From Simonsiella muelleri ATCC 29453 (GTDB taxonomy: Bacteria; Pseudomonadota; Gammaproteobacteria; Burkholderiales; Neisseriaceae): 64,000 bases of DNA. This document shows positions 27,892 to 37,425 of this stretch, piece by piece. The translations under genes and the position numbers were made by a program. The notes beneath the pieces were generated by a model. That model was not told the origin of the DNA. It was given only the letters and a program-made list of their open reading frames with translations, and did no database searches. The first letter of the stretch is position 1. The number at the start of each line of letters is the position of its first letter. The DNA is taken from positions 558,001-622,000 of the forward strand of contig NZ_CP019448.1 of assembly GCF_002951835.1 (NCBI RefSeq), in the 5' to 3' direction.

Positions 27892-28356
27892 ATGTTTACC
27901 ATCATCTTATATCAACCCGAAATTCCGCCCAACACGGGCAATATTATCCGCTTATGCGCCAACACCGGTTGTGATTTGCATTTGGTTAAACCGCTCGGTT
28001 TTCCGCTAGACAGCTCGAAAATGAAACGTGCAGGTTTGGATTATCATGAATTTGCCAACATTGTTGTGCATGAAAATTGGGACAATTGCATGGTTGCGCT
28101 TGCAGGTCGCCGTATTTTTGCGCTTACCACCAAAGGCAAAACGCGCCCCGATAAAGTGGCGTTTTTGCCCCATGACGTGTTTTTGTTTGGTGCAGAAACG
28201 CGCGGCTTACCTGCGGAGATTTTAGCAAGTTTGCCCGATAATCAGAAAATTCGTTTTCCAATGATGCCTGATAATCGCAGCATGAATTTGTCAAATACAG
28301 TCGCTATTACCGTATTTGAAGCGTGGCGACAACAAAATTATGCGGGTGGAATTTAA
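27892..28356 (+). CDS. trmL: tRNA (cytidine/uridine-34 2'-O)-methyltransferase TrmL
   Basis: TrmL methylates the wobble ribose of tRNA-Leu isoacceptors. The 154-residue SPOUT protein starts with L-Y-Q-P-E-I-P-P-N-T-G-N-I-I-R. The trefoil-knot SAM site is formed by F-G-A-E-T-R-G-L-P (residues 101-109) and N-L-S-N-T-V-A-I near residue 135. Length and motifs are standard. Confidence 0.95.
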   Translation: MFTIILYQPEIPPNTGNIIRLCANTGCDLHLVKPLGFPLDSSKMKRAGLDYHEFANIVVHENWDNCMVALAGRRIFALTTKGKTRPDKVAFLPHDVFLFGAETRGLPAEILASLPDNQKIRFPMMPDNRSMNLSNTVAITVFEAWRQQNYAGGI

Positions 28357-28481
28357 TTATTATTCAATATAATTATTTGGATAAATGTTTTCAGGCAGCC
28401 TGAAAAATGAATTGGCATCAAAATTGCTTTCTGCCATATTTTCAGTTTAACTGCATTGCCTGAATATTTTGGGAGTTTACT

Positions 28482-29306
28482 TTGTCTAAAGCAAAAGATA
28501 TATTTTTTATGGGCTTAATTGCACTGATGCTCATCGGGACGGCGGCGATTAATAGAGCCAGTGCCGCACCTGTTAAAAATGTGCAAAATTTTTCTCAATC
28601 TGGCAAAGCATCATGGTATGGGCCAGGTTTTCATGGGCGAAAAACCAGTAACGGCGAACGTTTTAATATGAACGCATTGACGGCAGCTCATCGGACTTTA
28701 CCTTTGCCCAGCTATGTTCGCGTTACTAATTTATCTAATAATAAAAGCATTATTGTACGCGTGAATGACCGTGGACCGTTTCGTGGTAATCGCGTGATGG
28801 ATTTGTCCAAAGGTGCGGCGAAACAACTGGGTTTTTTGGGTGCAGGTATGGCGAATATTCTCATCAGTAGCCTAGATGCGAGCAGTGATAATGTCCAATT
28901 GGCAAGTGCAGATACCATGATGCCATTGAATAAGGTAAACGTGAATTTGCCCAAAGCCAATCGCCAAATTAATTTAGCGAAAGTTTCCCGCGAAAAATTA
29001 AACAGCAAACAAGCTACAACGATAACCAAATCATTGTTTACTGCTGCTTTAACTCAAGGCGTGTTTGCCACATTTGCGCCGCGTGAAGCAACGGTTTATT
29101 TGGATTCCCAAGTATTTGGCAGCCTGAAAGAAGCAGATAAGCATTTATTAACATTAATGAATAAAATGCGTGCAGCTCATTTGAATTATCCCATCACATT
29201 GGTGGAAAATGAATCAGGTAAAGGCTATCGAGTTCGTATTGGTCCGTTTAAAGAAAACCAACTTGCCGATGAAATAAAAAAACAATTAGCAGCCATATCT
29301 GTATAA
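28482..29306 (+). CDS. rlpA: RlpA-like septal ring protein with SPOR domain
   Basis: This exported murein-associated protein has 274 residues. A signal anchor spans roughly residues 8-28. The double-psi beta-barrel (about 40-125) has G-K-A-S-W-Y-G-P-G-F-H-G-R-K-T-S-N-G-E and V-R-V-N-D-R-G-P-F, the RlpA lytic-transglycosylase signature with its Asp. A SPOR-like domain binding denuded septal glycan occupies about 195-270. Translation starts at TTG behind GGGAG. A DUS remnant within the SPOR part encodes F-G-S-L-K-E. Confidence 0.88.
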   Translation: MSKAKDIFFMGLIALMLIGTAAINRASAAPVKNVQNFSQSGKASWYGPGFHGRKTSNGERFNMNALTAAHRTLPLPSYVRVTNLSNNKSIIVRVNDRGPFRGNRVMDLSKGAAKQLGFLGAGMANILISSLDASSDNVQLASADTMMPLNKVNVNLPKANRQINLAKVSREKLNSKQATTITKSLFTAALTQGVFATFAPREATVYLDSQVFGSLKEADKHLLTLMNKMRAAHLNYPITLVENESGKGYRVRIGPFKENQLADEIKKQLAAISV

Positions 29307-29355
29307 AAATAAGCAACTTGAAAATCAAAAAAATAATTTTCAAGTTGCTTATTTT
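29306..29355. terminator. Bidirectional terminator between rlpA and the rhodanese gene
   Basis: 20-bp arms, AAAATAAGCAACTTGAAAAT and its complement, start at the rlpA stop and end three bases before the converging gene's stop, with A and T tails on both sides. Confidence 0.88.
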
Positions 29356-29357
29356 AA

Positions 29358-29720
29358 TTATTGTGCTGGATAAGTATTTTTTAAATCATCGTATCCGCCC
29401 AAGTTTTTTACATTGGTGTAACCCATTTTTGTCAGTGTTTCCAATGCGATACCAGCGCGGCGACCTGTGCGACAATACAAATGAATTTCAGCGTTTTTAT
29501 CGGTAGTTAATGCACTGATTTTTTTGTCAATCTGGTCGTGAGTAATGTTGTGAGCATTGGCAAGGTGTCCCGCCTGGAATTCCTCTGGCGAACGCACATC
29601 AATCAAAATCACTTTTTTGGCAATTGTAGCGGTTTGGCTGGCTTGTGGTTGGGGTACGACCTGTGGTTCGGACGCGTTGCAAGCAGCAAGAGCAGCAGTT
29701 AAAATCAAAATGTATTTCAT
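29358..29720 (-). CDS. Rhodanese-like lipoprotein
   Basis: The single rhodanese domain is exported as a lipoprotein (120 residues; lipobox L-A-A-C near residue 14). V-I-L-I-D-V-R-S-P-E-E-F is the CH2A motif and Y-C-R-T-G-R-R-A the active-site loop with its persulfide cysteine. Such proteins may handle periplasmic sulfane sulfur or redox stress; the substrate is unknown. ATG 29720 is six bases after AGAAAG; 29723 and 29741 are alternatives. Confidence 0.85.
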   Translation of the reverse strand: MKYILILTAALAACNASEPQVVPQPQASQTATIAKKVILIDVRSPEEFQAGHLANAHNITHDQIDKKISALTTDKNAEIHLYCRTGRRAGIALETLTKMGYTNVKNLGGYDDLKNTYPAQ

Positions 29721-29820
29721 CATCAACTTTCTGTTTATCATTAAAAAATCGGTGGTGTCCTGAAAAAGGTGTTATAAAAATTTCAAACAAAAAGCAGCGA
29801 GAACAAGGTATATTTGAGTT

Positions 29821-29972
29821 GTGCATACACAAATCACCGTTTATTGTCCTCGCCGCAAAGGGTACAATATAAAGAAAAATGGCTTTGATGACAATCAAAA
29901 ACAACGTTATGCTTGCGAAGATTGCACAAGAAGGCGTTTCATTGGCGACCATCATATCACTTACAAAGGCAG
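29821..29972 (+). pseudogene. N-terminal fragment of an IS1-family InsA-like transposase
   Basis: The fragment reads N-I-K-K-N-G-F-D-D-N-Q-K-Q-R-Y-A-C-E-D-C and then R-R-F-I-G-D-H-H, the zinc-ribbon start of IS1-type InsA proteins. It ends abruptly where the dRS3-bearing repeat begins at 29973, and the rest of the transposase is absent. GGTGGTGTCCTGAAAAAGGT at 29750 could be the left IS end. Confidence 0.75.
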
Positions 29973-30144
29973 AAACCTTTGCAAAACTACCCGTCGTCAT
30001 TACCGCGTAGGCGGTAATCCATTTTCAATCTTAAATAGATTTTCAATCAATCAAATAAAATCAATTATCTAAATTTTGCTATTAGATTCCCGCATTCGCG
30101 GGAATGACGAGATTTAGGTTAATTTTTGGGTTTTGCAAAGGTTT
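29973..30144. repeat. MITE-like repeat with dRS3-type palindromes, copy 2
   Basis: The inverse of 21139-21310, with ends AAACCTTTGCAAAAC and GTTTTGCAAAGGTTT and the palindromes ATTACC-N8-GGTAAT and ATTCCC-N8-GGGAAT inside. It sits between fragments of two different insertion sequences. Confidence 0.85.
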
Positions 30145-30146
30145 CA

Positions 30147-30420
30147 GACAGTGGTTATCAAGGTATTGTTAATTATACCCACAAGCCCAAACACCCATTA
30201 AATCCAGCAAAAATCATCAGCTAAATAAAGAAGAAAAAGCATTTAATCACCATCTTTCTAGCCAAAGAATAAAGGTCGAAAATACATTGGCTAAATTTAA
30301 GACATTAAAAGTATTATCTTGCTGTTATCGTAATCATCGCAAACGATTAAGGTTACGCTTGAACCTCATTGCTGGAATTATCAATGGGGGGCTTGGGTTT
30401 TAGTTTCGCAGGAAGTCTAT
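30147..30420 (+). pseudogene. C-terminal fragment of an IS5-family DDE transposase with its IS end
   Basis: Two frames together read D-S-G-Y-Q-G-I then R-I-K-V-E-N-T-L-A-K-F-K-T-L and Y-R-N-H-R-K-R-L-R-L-R-L-N-L-I-A-G-I-I-N. These are the last Asp and catalytic Glu regions of IS5-type transposases. A stop/frameshift separates them near 30224 and the N-terminal part is missing. The terminal TTTCGCAGGAAGTCTA lies 11 bp from the next gene. Confidence 0.8.
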
Positions 30421-30429
30421 TGCAAAAAA

Positions 30430-33395
30430 TCAACCCATTTCCTCTAAAAAGCTAATTATTAATTTAGTTTTAATCGAACTATCTAGATATTTTGCCAACT
30501 CATTCACATAAGTTGGATTTATTTTATATTCATTTTCGTTCAATTTGGAGTCATTGTTCAATATAATGACTTCTAGATCCAACATTTTAGAAATAATATT
30601 TCCATGTTTAGCCTTTATTTCGGCAACTTTTTTAGGTTGGAATCTACCACCAGCATAAAAACATTTAATAAATTTTTTAAAATTATTTTCTCGAGCTCTA
30701 TCTCTATCCTCATTATGAAGTTTAATATTTTCTAGTATATTTTTTGTATTTCCTAAAAAAACAACCTTATCAGAAAAATTAGAATCCTTTAGATTATGTC
30801 TGACATTTGGATCATCTAATAACTCAATTTCCCCCGATTTAAATAATGTACCTTCATTAAACTTACAACTATAAAATTCAGAATAGTTTTTTATATGAAA
30901 ATCCTCAAATTTAAGATCCGAGAAATCAAACTCCAACCTAGGTTTCCCATTTGGCTTGTTGATATTACATAAGCACAAATGTTCTATGTTATTTTTGGTA
31001 TTTCCAAAAATACTTACCAAAGCTTTCTGTAAATCATTTTGTGTATTAAGTCGAGAATTTTTATTCAGAATAGACAAATAAGTCAAAAATAATGATGAAA
31101 TGAACGCATCAAAATGTTCCTCTTTGTTTTTAGATAAGTATTCTATATTATTAATCATATTAATACATATTTTTTCAGATTCCGAGAAAGTCCGTTTAGC
31201 TACATCTTTTGAAAATGAGTTTAAGTAACCAATTTTTTTCTCTAAAATCAAAAGAATATTTCTATCTATAATTTCTTCTTGTTCAATAGATTGTGCCATT
31301 AATATTACAGTGAAGAAATCTCTCAAAAAATCGTAGCGCAAATCAACCTTTTCATTTTTTTCAAAAATAAACGGGTGTGCCTTTAATAAGGAGAGCAGAG
31401 TATCACTAGGTTTAGCATCTGTTACTTCTTCTATGAGATTAATAAAACTTAAGTTCGTAGAGCTATCGTATTTGCACATACGACAGAGTAGTTTAATTTG
31501 ATTTTCAAAAGGGATTTCAAGTTTTTTTTCCTCTCTTTTACACACAGCGTAAATGAGATAATCTGTTTGGCTTGATGTTGATAAGCATAATTTTTTCATT
31601 ACAGATGTATCTTGATAAAACAAATCTTCTATATTTACCTGTTCATTATCATTAATAATTTCACTAATTGTATCTAATATAAAAGGGTTGTATACACTAT
31701 CATTTGACTTGCTTATTAAACTATTAACTAAATTAAAAGCCTTATTCTGTAACTTATCATTAAATTTAAAACAGCTTTTAAAAAATTCTTTTGCTTGTTT
31801 TTCATCGAAAGGTTCAAGAAGTATATTTTTAATAGCTAATTCTTTTATTGATTCTGATTGAGCTACCGTTTCGTCCCATATGGAATCTCGGCATGTAATT
31901 ACAATTTTTGTTTTAGCTGAGTTAAAACAGTAGTCTGTATAAATTTTATTGAAAAAAGAATTAATATCAAAGTTCTCCTTCATTCTAGAAATAATTTCAT
32001 CTAAACCATCTAAAATAATAATAAAGCTACCATTATCAATAGATAATCTAAACAATTCTTCAGTTAATAGTCTTTATTCATGTAAATCAGCCTTATATAA
32101 GTCATAAATGCTTTTGATATTGGTAGTTTTCAGCTTGTCAATAAGGGTTGATGAGTCTAAAAATAGAACATATTTATCTTGATCTTGGGGCTGATCTTTT
32201 AAAGTGCTATTCAAAAAATATTTCGTTAATGTTGTTTTCCCAACCCCGCCCATACCAGTCAGAACAATAATAGGACTATCATCCTCCAAAAACCAATCTT
32301 TAATCACTTTAGTTGCTTTTAGAGAAGATCTATTATTTGATTTGTCAATGACATTGTTATCAATGAAGTTATTTGTATTTGGAAACTCATCACGAAACAG
32401 AAATGGCGCTAGATATTCTTTATATAGATGTCTCTTTCCAAACTCATCTATGAAATAAATATTAAATTTAGATAAGCCAGCTTTTGTGGCGAACATCTCA
32501 ACATTCTTTTTTCTGTTGCTTGGTTGAGCAATATTAGTAGGTTTATCTATTAATATTGATAATTTATATTTCGTATACTCAGTAAGGTCTTCTTTAAATT
32601 TCTTTATTGTTGCTTCCATGCTGTTTTCAGATACATATAAAAAATATGTTCTACTATCATCTACTTCATTAATTAATTCATATAACTCGTAATATTTTTC
32701 AGAGTCATTACTTTTTTTGGGAAATTCTCTTGAAATTCTTAATGATTTATTACTTTCTAGGTAAGCATTAATAGTCGATTCTATAGATTTTTTTCTTGTA
32801 TTTCGTAGAGTGTTTCCTATCACTAAAGGTGAAAGCTTTTTTTCTAAAGCAAGTAGCTGCTCTCGAGGCATAATGCCAACACTATCATCTTTTTTTGAAG
32901 ATGAGTTGGAGTTCTTTCTGTATAAAACAGAATTAATTGGATAACTTCTTTCTTGGCTTTTTGTTTGAATATCCTTAATTAAGAAGTGTATTTCTTGTGG
33001 TTGTTCTATAGATATAAGAATTATGTTTTTATTGTCATGCTTCTCTAATCTTATAGAGTAGATAATTTTTGAAGAATTTGATATAAAATTTTTAATTTTA
33101 TTTTCGATTTTTTCTTTTAAATTTCCAAATAAATTTTCAGTTGTAAATAAAAGTCATAAAATTTTTGTGTATCTTCATCAAAACCAATTACTAAAAATCG
33201 TTTATTATTAAATGAATTTGTATTGGCATTCACTAAGGCTAAAAAATCCTTAATAAATTCTCCCCAAGCTCGATTCAATTCTTCGGGAGAAGGTTTTTGG
33301 GGAGAAGGTTTTTGTTCTTCCAAGTCCCAATACCACTGACGTTTATATTCAATATATCCACATTCACCTATCTTTACGATTTGATCAATATTCAT
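30430..33395 (-). pseudogene. AlbA_2-NACHT (NLR-like STAND) protein gene, interrupted twice
   Basis: Three open stretches form one gene of about 989 codons. The first (33395-33117) begins as a Schlafen AlbA_2-like domain (Y-I-E-Y-K-R-Q-W-Y-W; E-F-I-K-D-F-L-A-L-V-N-A-N). One lost base near 33140-33150 moves it out of frame. The next frame is open from there through a Walker A (G-M-G-G-V-G-K-T-T, near 32250) to an in-frame TAA at 32074. The same frame resumes at once with Walker B (I-I-I-L-D-G-L-D-E), a winged-helix region, and a C-terminal part including pentapeptide-like and winged-helix-like stretches. Restoring one base makes the length divisible by three. It is very AT-rich. Proteins of this layout are candidate NACHT antiphage sensors; no partner gene adjoins. 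Confidence 0.78.
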
Positions 33396-33514
33396 AAGTC
33401 TTTACCTTGAAAAAAGAATGATTGGACATTATACTATGTTTGGTAAAAAGAGTAACATATTGTGATAAATGATTTCAACAAGTTTACATTCTATTTTAGA
33501 TTATTTGAATTTAA

Positions 33515-34008
33515 TTAATAGCCCGAACAAGCATACAACGGCACATTCACCAGCCAATCTTGTTCCCGATAATCCACCATGGAAAATCGAATTGCTTACG
33601 CTGGCTGAAATTGTTCTACATACACTTTCAAACTTTTCGCTTTTAAATTTTCTTCTGCTTTGACTTCAATCGGAATGACAGTTTGCTTACGTTATACGAC
33701 AAAATCTACCTCTGCTGTGCCTTTTTCAGTTGCCCAATAAAAACGGGATTTTCTTGAGTGACAATTAGTTGTTGCAAGACATATTGTTCGGTTAAAGATC
33801 CTTTAAATTCGGTAAAAATACGGTTACCCTCTAGAAGTACGCTGGCATCCAAGTTGCTTTGCGCAGCAAGTAGCCCCACATCTAAACCGTACAATTTAAA
33901 GGCGTTATCTCGATAAGCGGAAAGTGGCAAATGTGGTTTCTTCACACGAGGCACGCTATATACTAAGCCGCTGTCTTTTAGCCAATGCCTCTCTAAAATA
34001 AGGGACAT
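33515..34008 (-). pseudogene. Remnant of a DUF4143 ATP-binding protein
   Basis: Three pieces of the C-terminal half are readable: W-L-K-D-S-G-L-V-Y-S-V-P and N-A-F-K-L-Y-G-L-D-V-G-L-L; then, after a frameshift near 33740, A-E-V-D-F-V-V, stop, K-Q-T-V-I-P-I-E-V-K-A-E-E-N; then, after another stop, F-S-M-V-D-Y-R. This is the PD-(D/E)xK-like tail of AAA_14/DUF4143 proteins. The AAA domain is missing, so the gene is dead. Confidence 0.8.
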
Positions 34009-34117
34009 AGGTCAATTATACAGTGAGGAATACACTTTTTCTAACAATATATATTTTGATTGGTGCATTTTTTCAAATGAAAAAATAATTTAAATGAATA
34101 TTTTTAAGATTGAAAAT

Positions 34118-34288
34118 TAAGAACCTGTATTTACAGCCAAGCACGATGTCTTTTTGCACCACTTATCACGCCTGTTGCGTTGAATTTCACGTCAATAGGA
34201 ACGCTATTAGCATGAAATTTACCTTAACATTCGCACTAATTGGGACAAAAATCCATTTCATGTTGGCGATGAAGAACACAGGTTCTTA
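34118..34288. repeat. MITE-like repeat, GAACCTGTATTCA family, second full copy
   Basis: Ends TAAGAACCTGTATTTACAGCC and GAACACAGGTTCTTA. The interior shares TCTTTTTGCACC, CACGCCTGTTG and GGGACAAAAATCCATTTCA with the copies at 17446, 37229 and 44233. Half of a TATAG-type end (ATTTTAGACGACTA) follows. It accounts for most of the 34009-34387 gap. Confidence 0.85.
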
Positions 34289-34341
34289 ATTTTAGACGAC
34301 TACCAGATTGATGTAGGCGACATCGAGTTTCATTAATAAAT

Positions 34342-34377
34342 AAAAAAACAAAACCCTTTGCACAAAACAAAGGGCTT
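34342..34377 (-). terminator. Terminator of tRNA-Ser(GGA)
   Basis: CCCTTTG (34354-34360) pairs with CAAAGGG (34368-34374); on the minus strand T-rich sequence follows. It ends 11 bp from the tRNA. Confidence 0.8.
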
Positions 34378-34387
34378 TAAAATAATC

Positions 34388-34478
34388 TGGCAGAGAGGAA
34401 GGGATTCGAACCCTCGATACGCTATGAACGTATACACGCTTTCCAGGCGTGCGACTTAAACCACTCATCCACCTCTCT
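34388..34478 (-). tRNA. tRNA-Ser (anticodon GGA)
   Basis: A minus-strand class II tRNA with acceptor AGAGAGG/CCTCTCT, discriminator G, encoded CCA (34388-34390), anticodon loop C-T-G-G-A-A-A and a long variable arm. It reads TCC and TCT. Confidence 0.96.
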
Positions 34479-34586
34479 AAGCAGCGCGAATTATAAGCGG
34501 ATTTCAGTAATCAGACAAGTTTTGTTTCAGGCAGCCTGAAACGGTTTTGTATTATAATCAATCTTTTCGCAACAGGATTCATAACC

Positions 34587-35591
34587 ATGAATTTGTATCA
34601 ACGCTCATTCTTGAAATTACTGGATTTTACTTCGACCGAAGTCATTGCCTTGCTGGATTTAGCCGCCCAACTCAAATCAGATAAAAAAAATCATACTGAA
34701 ACTCAATATCTTATCGGTAAACAAATCGCGCTGATTTTTGAAAAAACCAGCACGCGTACTCGTTGCGCATTTGAAGTCGCTGCTCGCGACCAAGGCGCAT
34801 TTACCACCTACTTAGAACCTTCAGGCAGCCAAATTGGAAACAAAGAAAGTACCCAAGATACTGCTCGCGTGTTAGGCAGAATGTTTGATGCCATTGAATA
34901 TCGTGGCTTTTCACAAAATATCGTGGAAGAATTGGCACAATTTGCTGGCGTGCCCGTGTACAATGGCTTAACCGATGAATTTCACCCTACGCAAATGTTA
35001 GCGGATTTGTTAACCATGCGTGAGCATTGTCGCAAACCTTTAAATCAAATCAGTTATGCTTATTTAGGTGATGCACGATTTAATATGGGCAATTCTTTGT
35101 TGATTGCAGGCGCGTTGATGGGCATGGATGTGCGAATTGCCGCGCCCGAATCCTTGCAGCCTGAAGCAGATTTAGTCGCCAAAGCCAAACAAATTGCCCA
35201 AGAAACAGGCGCACAAATTACCATCACCGATAATCCAACAGAAGCCATTAAAGGTGTGGATTTTGTCCATACCGACATTTGGGTTAGCATGGGTGAACCT
35301 GAACAAGCATGGCGTGAACGCATTGATTTACTGAAACCTTTTCAAGTAAATGCCGATTTGATGATGGCAACAGGCAACGCAAATACCAAATTCATGCACT
35401 GTTTGCCGTCTTTCCACAACCGCGATACAAAAGTAGGTGAATGGATTTTCCAAACATTTGGTATGAATGGCGTAGAGGTAACCGAAGACGTGTTTGAAAG
35501 CGATGCCAGCGTGGTGTTTGACCAAGCAGAAAACCGTATGCACACCATCAAAGCCGTGATGGTGGCAACGCTGGCTAATATGGAAATTTAG
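34587..35591 (+). CDS. argF: Ornithine carbamoyltransferase
   Basis: This enzyme makes citrulline from ornithine and carbamoyl phosphate in arginine synthesis. The 334 residues contain the carbamoyl phosphate site S-T-R-T-R (55-59), H-P-T-Q-M-L in the middle and H-C-L-P near residue 274. The stop TAG is the first three bases of a MITE-like repeat that abuts the gene, so the repeat may have reset the C-terminus. Confidence 0.97.
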   Translation: MNLYQRSFLKLLDFTSTEVIALLDLAAQLKSDKKNHTETQYLIGKQIALIFEKTSTRTRCAFEVAARDQGAFTTYLEPSGSQIGNKESTQDTARVLGRMFDAIEYRGFSQNIVEELAQFAGVPVYNGLTDEFHPTQMLADLLTMREHCRKPLNQISYAYLGDARFNMGNSLLIAGALMGMDVRIAAPESLQPEADLVAKAKQIAQETGAQITITDNPTEAIKGVDFVHTDIWVSMGEPEQAWRERIDLLKPFQVNADLMMATGNANTKFMHCLPSFHNRDTKVGEWIFQTFGMNGVEVTEDVFESDASVVFDQAENRMHTIKAVMVATLANMEI

Positions 35592-35684
35592 AACTTGTGT
35601 TCGTAAGATTGATAACTTGATTTTATTGATAATTTTGAAGTGGAGATAAAAGCAAGCTATTAAGATTATGAACGCAGGTTCTTA
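35589..35684. repeat. MITE-like repeat, GTGTTCATAAGATTGATAAC family, copy 2
   Basis: Ends TAGAACTTGTGTTCGTAAGA and TTATGAACGCAGGTTCTTA, with a shorter interior than 24901-25039. Its first bases form the argF stop codon. Confidence 0.85.
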
Positions 35685-35723
35685 ATTATTTGGAAATAAT
35701 GCAAGATAATCAAAACGATAATA

Positions 35724-35820
35724 TATAGTTGTTTAAAATAAAAATAGGATACTACCGTGTACATCTGATAAATTAAGTGAGCAGAAAACGCAGCAGTATT
35801 TTTAATTTTAAACAACTATA
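35724..35820. repeat. TATAG-ended miniature repeat, copy 3
   Basis: TATAGTTGTTTAAAATAAA at the left, TTTTAATTTTAAACAACTATA at the right. The interior shares GTGTACATCTGA with 11359-11457. It lies 100 bp before glyA; the rest of this 332-bp gap is repeat 35589-35684 and AT-rich DNA. Confidence 0.85.
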
Positions 35821-35923
35821 AATGAAAATTTTTATATTGAACAACAGATAACTTTCATTCAACAATTGAAATTTTTACGTTACAATTCTCGATTTTCTAC
35901 CACCTTCACGAAGGATAAAATCC

Positions 35924-37174
35924 ATGTATTCAAAAAGCGTAACCATTGAAAAATACGACCCAGAATTAGCCGCCGCCATCGCCGCCGAAGTAGAACGCCA
36001 ACAAGACCACATTGAATTAATTGCATCTGAAAACTACGTTAGCTGCGCCGTTATGGAAGCGCAAGGCTCACAATTAACCAATAAATATGCCGAAGGCTAC
36101 CCAAATAAACGTTATTATGGTGGTTGTGAACACGTTGATGTAGCAGAACAATTGGCGATTGACCGCGCCAAAAAATTATTTGGCGCAGAATATGTAAACG
36201 TGCAACCACATTCAGGCAGCCAAGCCAACCAAGCCGTTTACGCCAGCGTCTTGAAACCTGGCGACACCATTTTGGGCATGAGTTTGGCGCACGGCGGACA
36301 CTTGACACACGGTGCAAGCGTTAATATTTCAGGTAAATTATACAATGCCATCACATACGGCTTGGACGAAAATGAAGTGTTGGATTATGCAGAAGTAGAA
36401 CGCTTGGCATTGAAACACAAACCCAAAATGATTGTTGCAGGCGCATCGGCTTACGCTTTGGAAATTGATTGGGCGCGTTTCCGCGAAATCGCAGACAAAG
36501 TCGGTGCATATTTGTTTGTGGATATGGCGCATTATGCGGGCTTGGTCGCAGGTGGCGAATATCCTAATCCTGTTCCATTTGCGGATTTTGTTACAACCAC
36601 AACACACAAAACCTTGCGTGGCCCACGCGGTGGCGTGATTTTGTGTCGCGACAACACGCACGAGAAAGCATTGAATTCAGCCATTTTCCCAAGTTTACAA
36701 GGTGGCCCATTGATGCACGTGATTGCAGCTAAAGCCGTTGCTTTCAAAGAAGCATTAGAACCTGAATTCAAACAATATGCCAAACAAGTCAAAATCAACG
36801 CCGCAGCAATGGCCGAAGAATTAGTCAAACGCGGTTTGCGCATTATTTCTGGTCGTACTGAAAGCCACGTTTTCTTGGTGGATTTACGCGCGAAAAACAT
36901 CACAGGTAAAGCGGCTGAAGAAGCTTTAGGCAAAGCCCACATTACCATCAATAAAAACGCTATTCCCAATGATCCAGAAAAACCATTTGTAACCAGTGGT
37001 ATTCGTGTAGGCGCGGCAGCAATTACAACTCGCGGTTTCTCTGAACAAGATGCACGTGAATTGGCAAATTTGGTGGCGGACGTTTTGGATAATCCAAACG
37101 ATGAAGCAAACTTAGCACAAGTGGCAACCAAAGCCAAAGCTTTATGCGACAAAAATCCTGTTTATGGCGCGTAA
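35924..37174 (+). CDS. glyA: Serine hydroxymethyltransferase
   Basis: GlyA interconverts serine and glycine with tetrahydrofolate and is the main one-carbon source. The PLP lysine is Lys229 in [21 protein letters not shown] near residue 53 and the 416-residue length are standard. No DUS interrupts the frame. A DUS pair and a deleted MITE follow. Confidence 0.98.
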   Translation: MYSKSVTIEKYDPELAAAIAAEVERQQDHIELIASENYVSCAVMEAQGSQLTNKYAEGYPNKRYYGGCEHVDVAEQLAIDRAKKLFGAEYVNVQPHSGSQANQAVYASVLKPGDTILGMSLAHGGHLTHGASVNISGKLYNAITYGLDENEVLDYAEVERLALKHKPKMIVAGASAYALEIDWARFREIADKVGAYLFVDMAHYAGLVAGGEYPNPVPFADFVTTTTHKTLRGPRGGVILCRDNTHEKALNSAIFPSLQGGPLMHVIAAKAVAFKEALEPEFKQYAKQVKINAAAMAEELVKRGLRIISGRTESHVFLVDLRAKNITGKAAEEALGKAHITINKNAIPNDPEKPFVTSGIRVGAAAITTRGFSEQDARELANLVADVLDNPNDEANLAQVATKAKALCDKNPVYGA

Positions 37175-37193
37175 TTTAATTTGATTGAAATTT

Positions 37194-37228
37194 TTCAGGC
37201 AGCCTGAATGCTATTTTCAGGCTGCCTT
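37194..37228. terminator. Inverted DUS pair downstream of glyA
   Basis: AGGCAGCCTGAA (37198-37209) and TTCAGGCTGCCT (37216-37227) form a 12-bp stem with a short loop. No long T tract follows, so the strength is uncertain. Confidence 0.5.
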
Positions 37229-37306
37229 TAAGAACCTGTATTCATAGCCAAGCGCACCAATTGGGACAAAAATCCATTTCACGTTGGCTATGAATACAGG
37301 TTCTAA
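37229..37306. repeat. MITE-like repeat, GAACCTGTATTCA family, internally deleted
   Basis: Both ends are intact (TAAGAACCTGTATTCATAGCC and its inverse), but only about 40 bp of interior remain, including GGGACAAAAATCCATTTCA. Confidence 0.85.
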
Positions 37307-37425
37307 ATTTAAATTCACGAATATTCACACAAAACAGAATCAACACTGTACTAATTCAAAAAGGAACGACTATAATAACGCCTAACAAGCGTTATTCCAC
37401 AAAATTCATTCAAACTGGAACAAAC

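Noticed and set aside
32074..32076. Stop codon reassignment or selenocysteine-like recoding
   Set aside because: The NACHT TAA and lipoprotein TAG are isolated, in accessory genes, and use different codons; core genes terminate normally with both.
33469..33663. 64-codon plus-strand frame
   Set aside because: It lies opposite the DUF4143 remnant, whose motifs are recognisable on the minus strand.
37229..37306. Intrinsic terminator of glyA formed by the long inverted repeat
   Set aside because: The inverted ends belong to a MITE family found elsewhere, and no T run follows; the DUS pair just before it is the better candidate.
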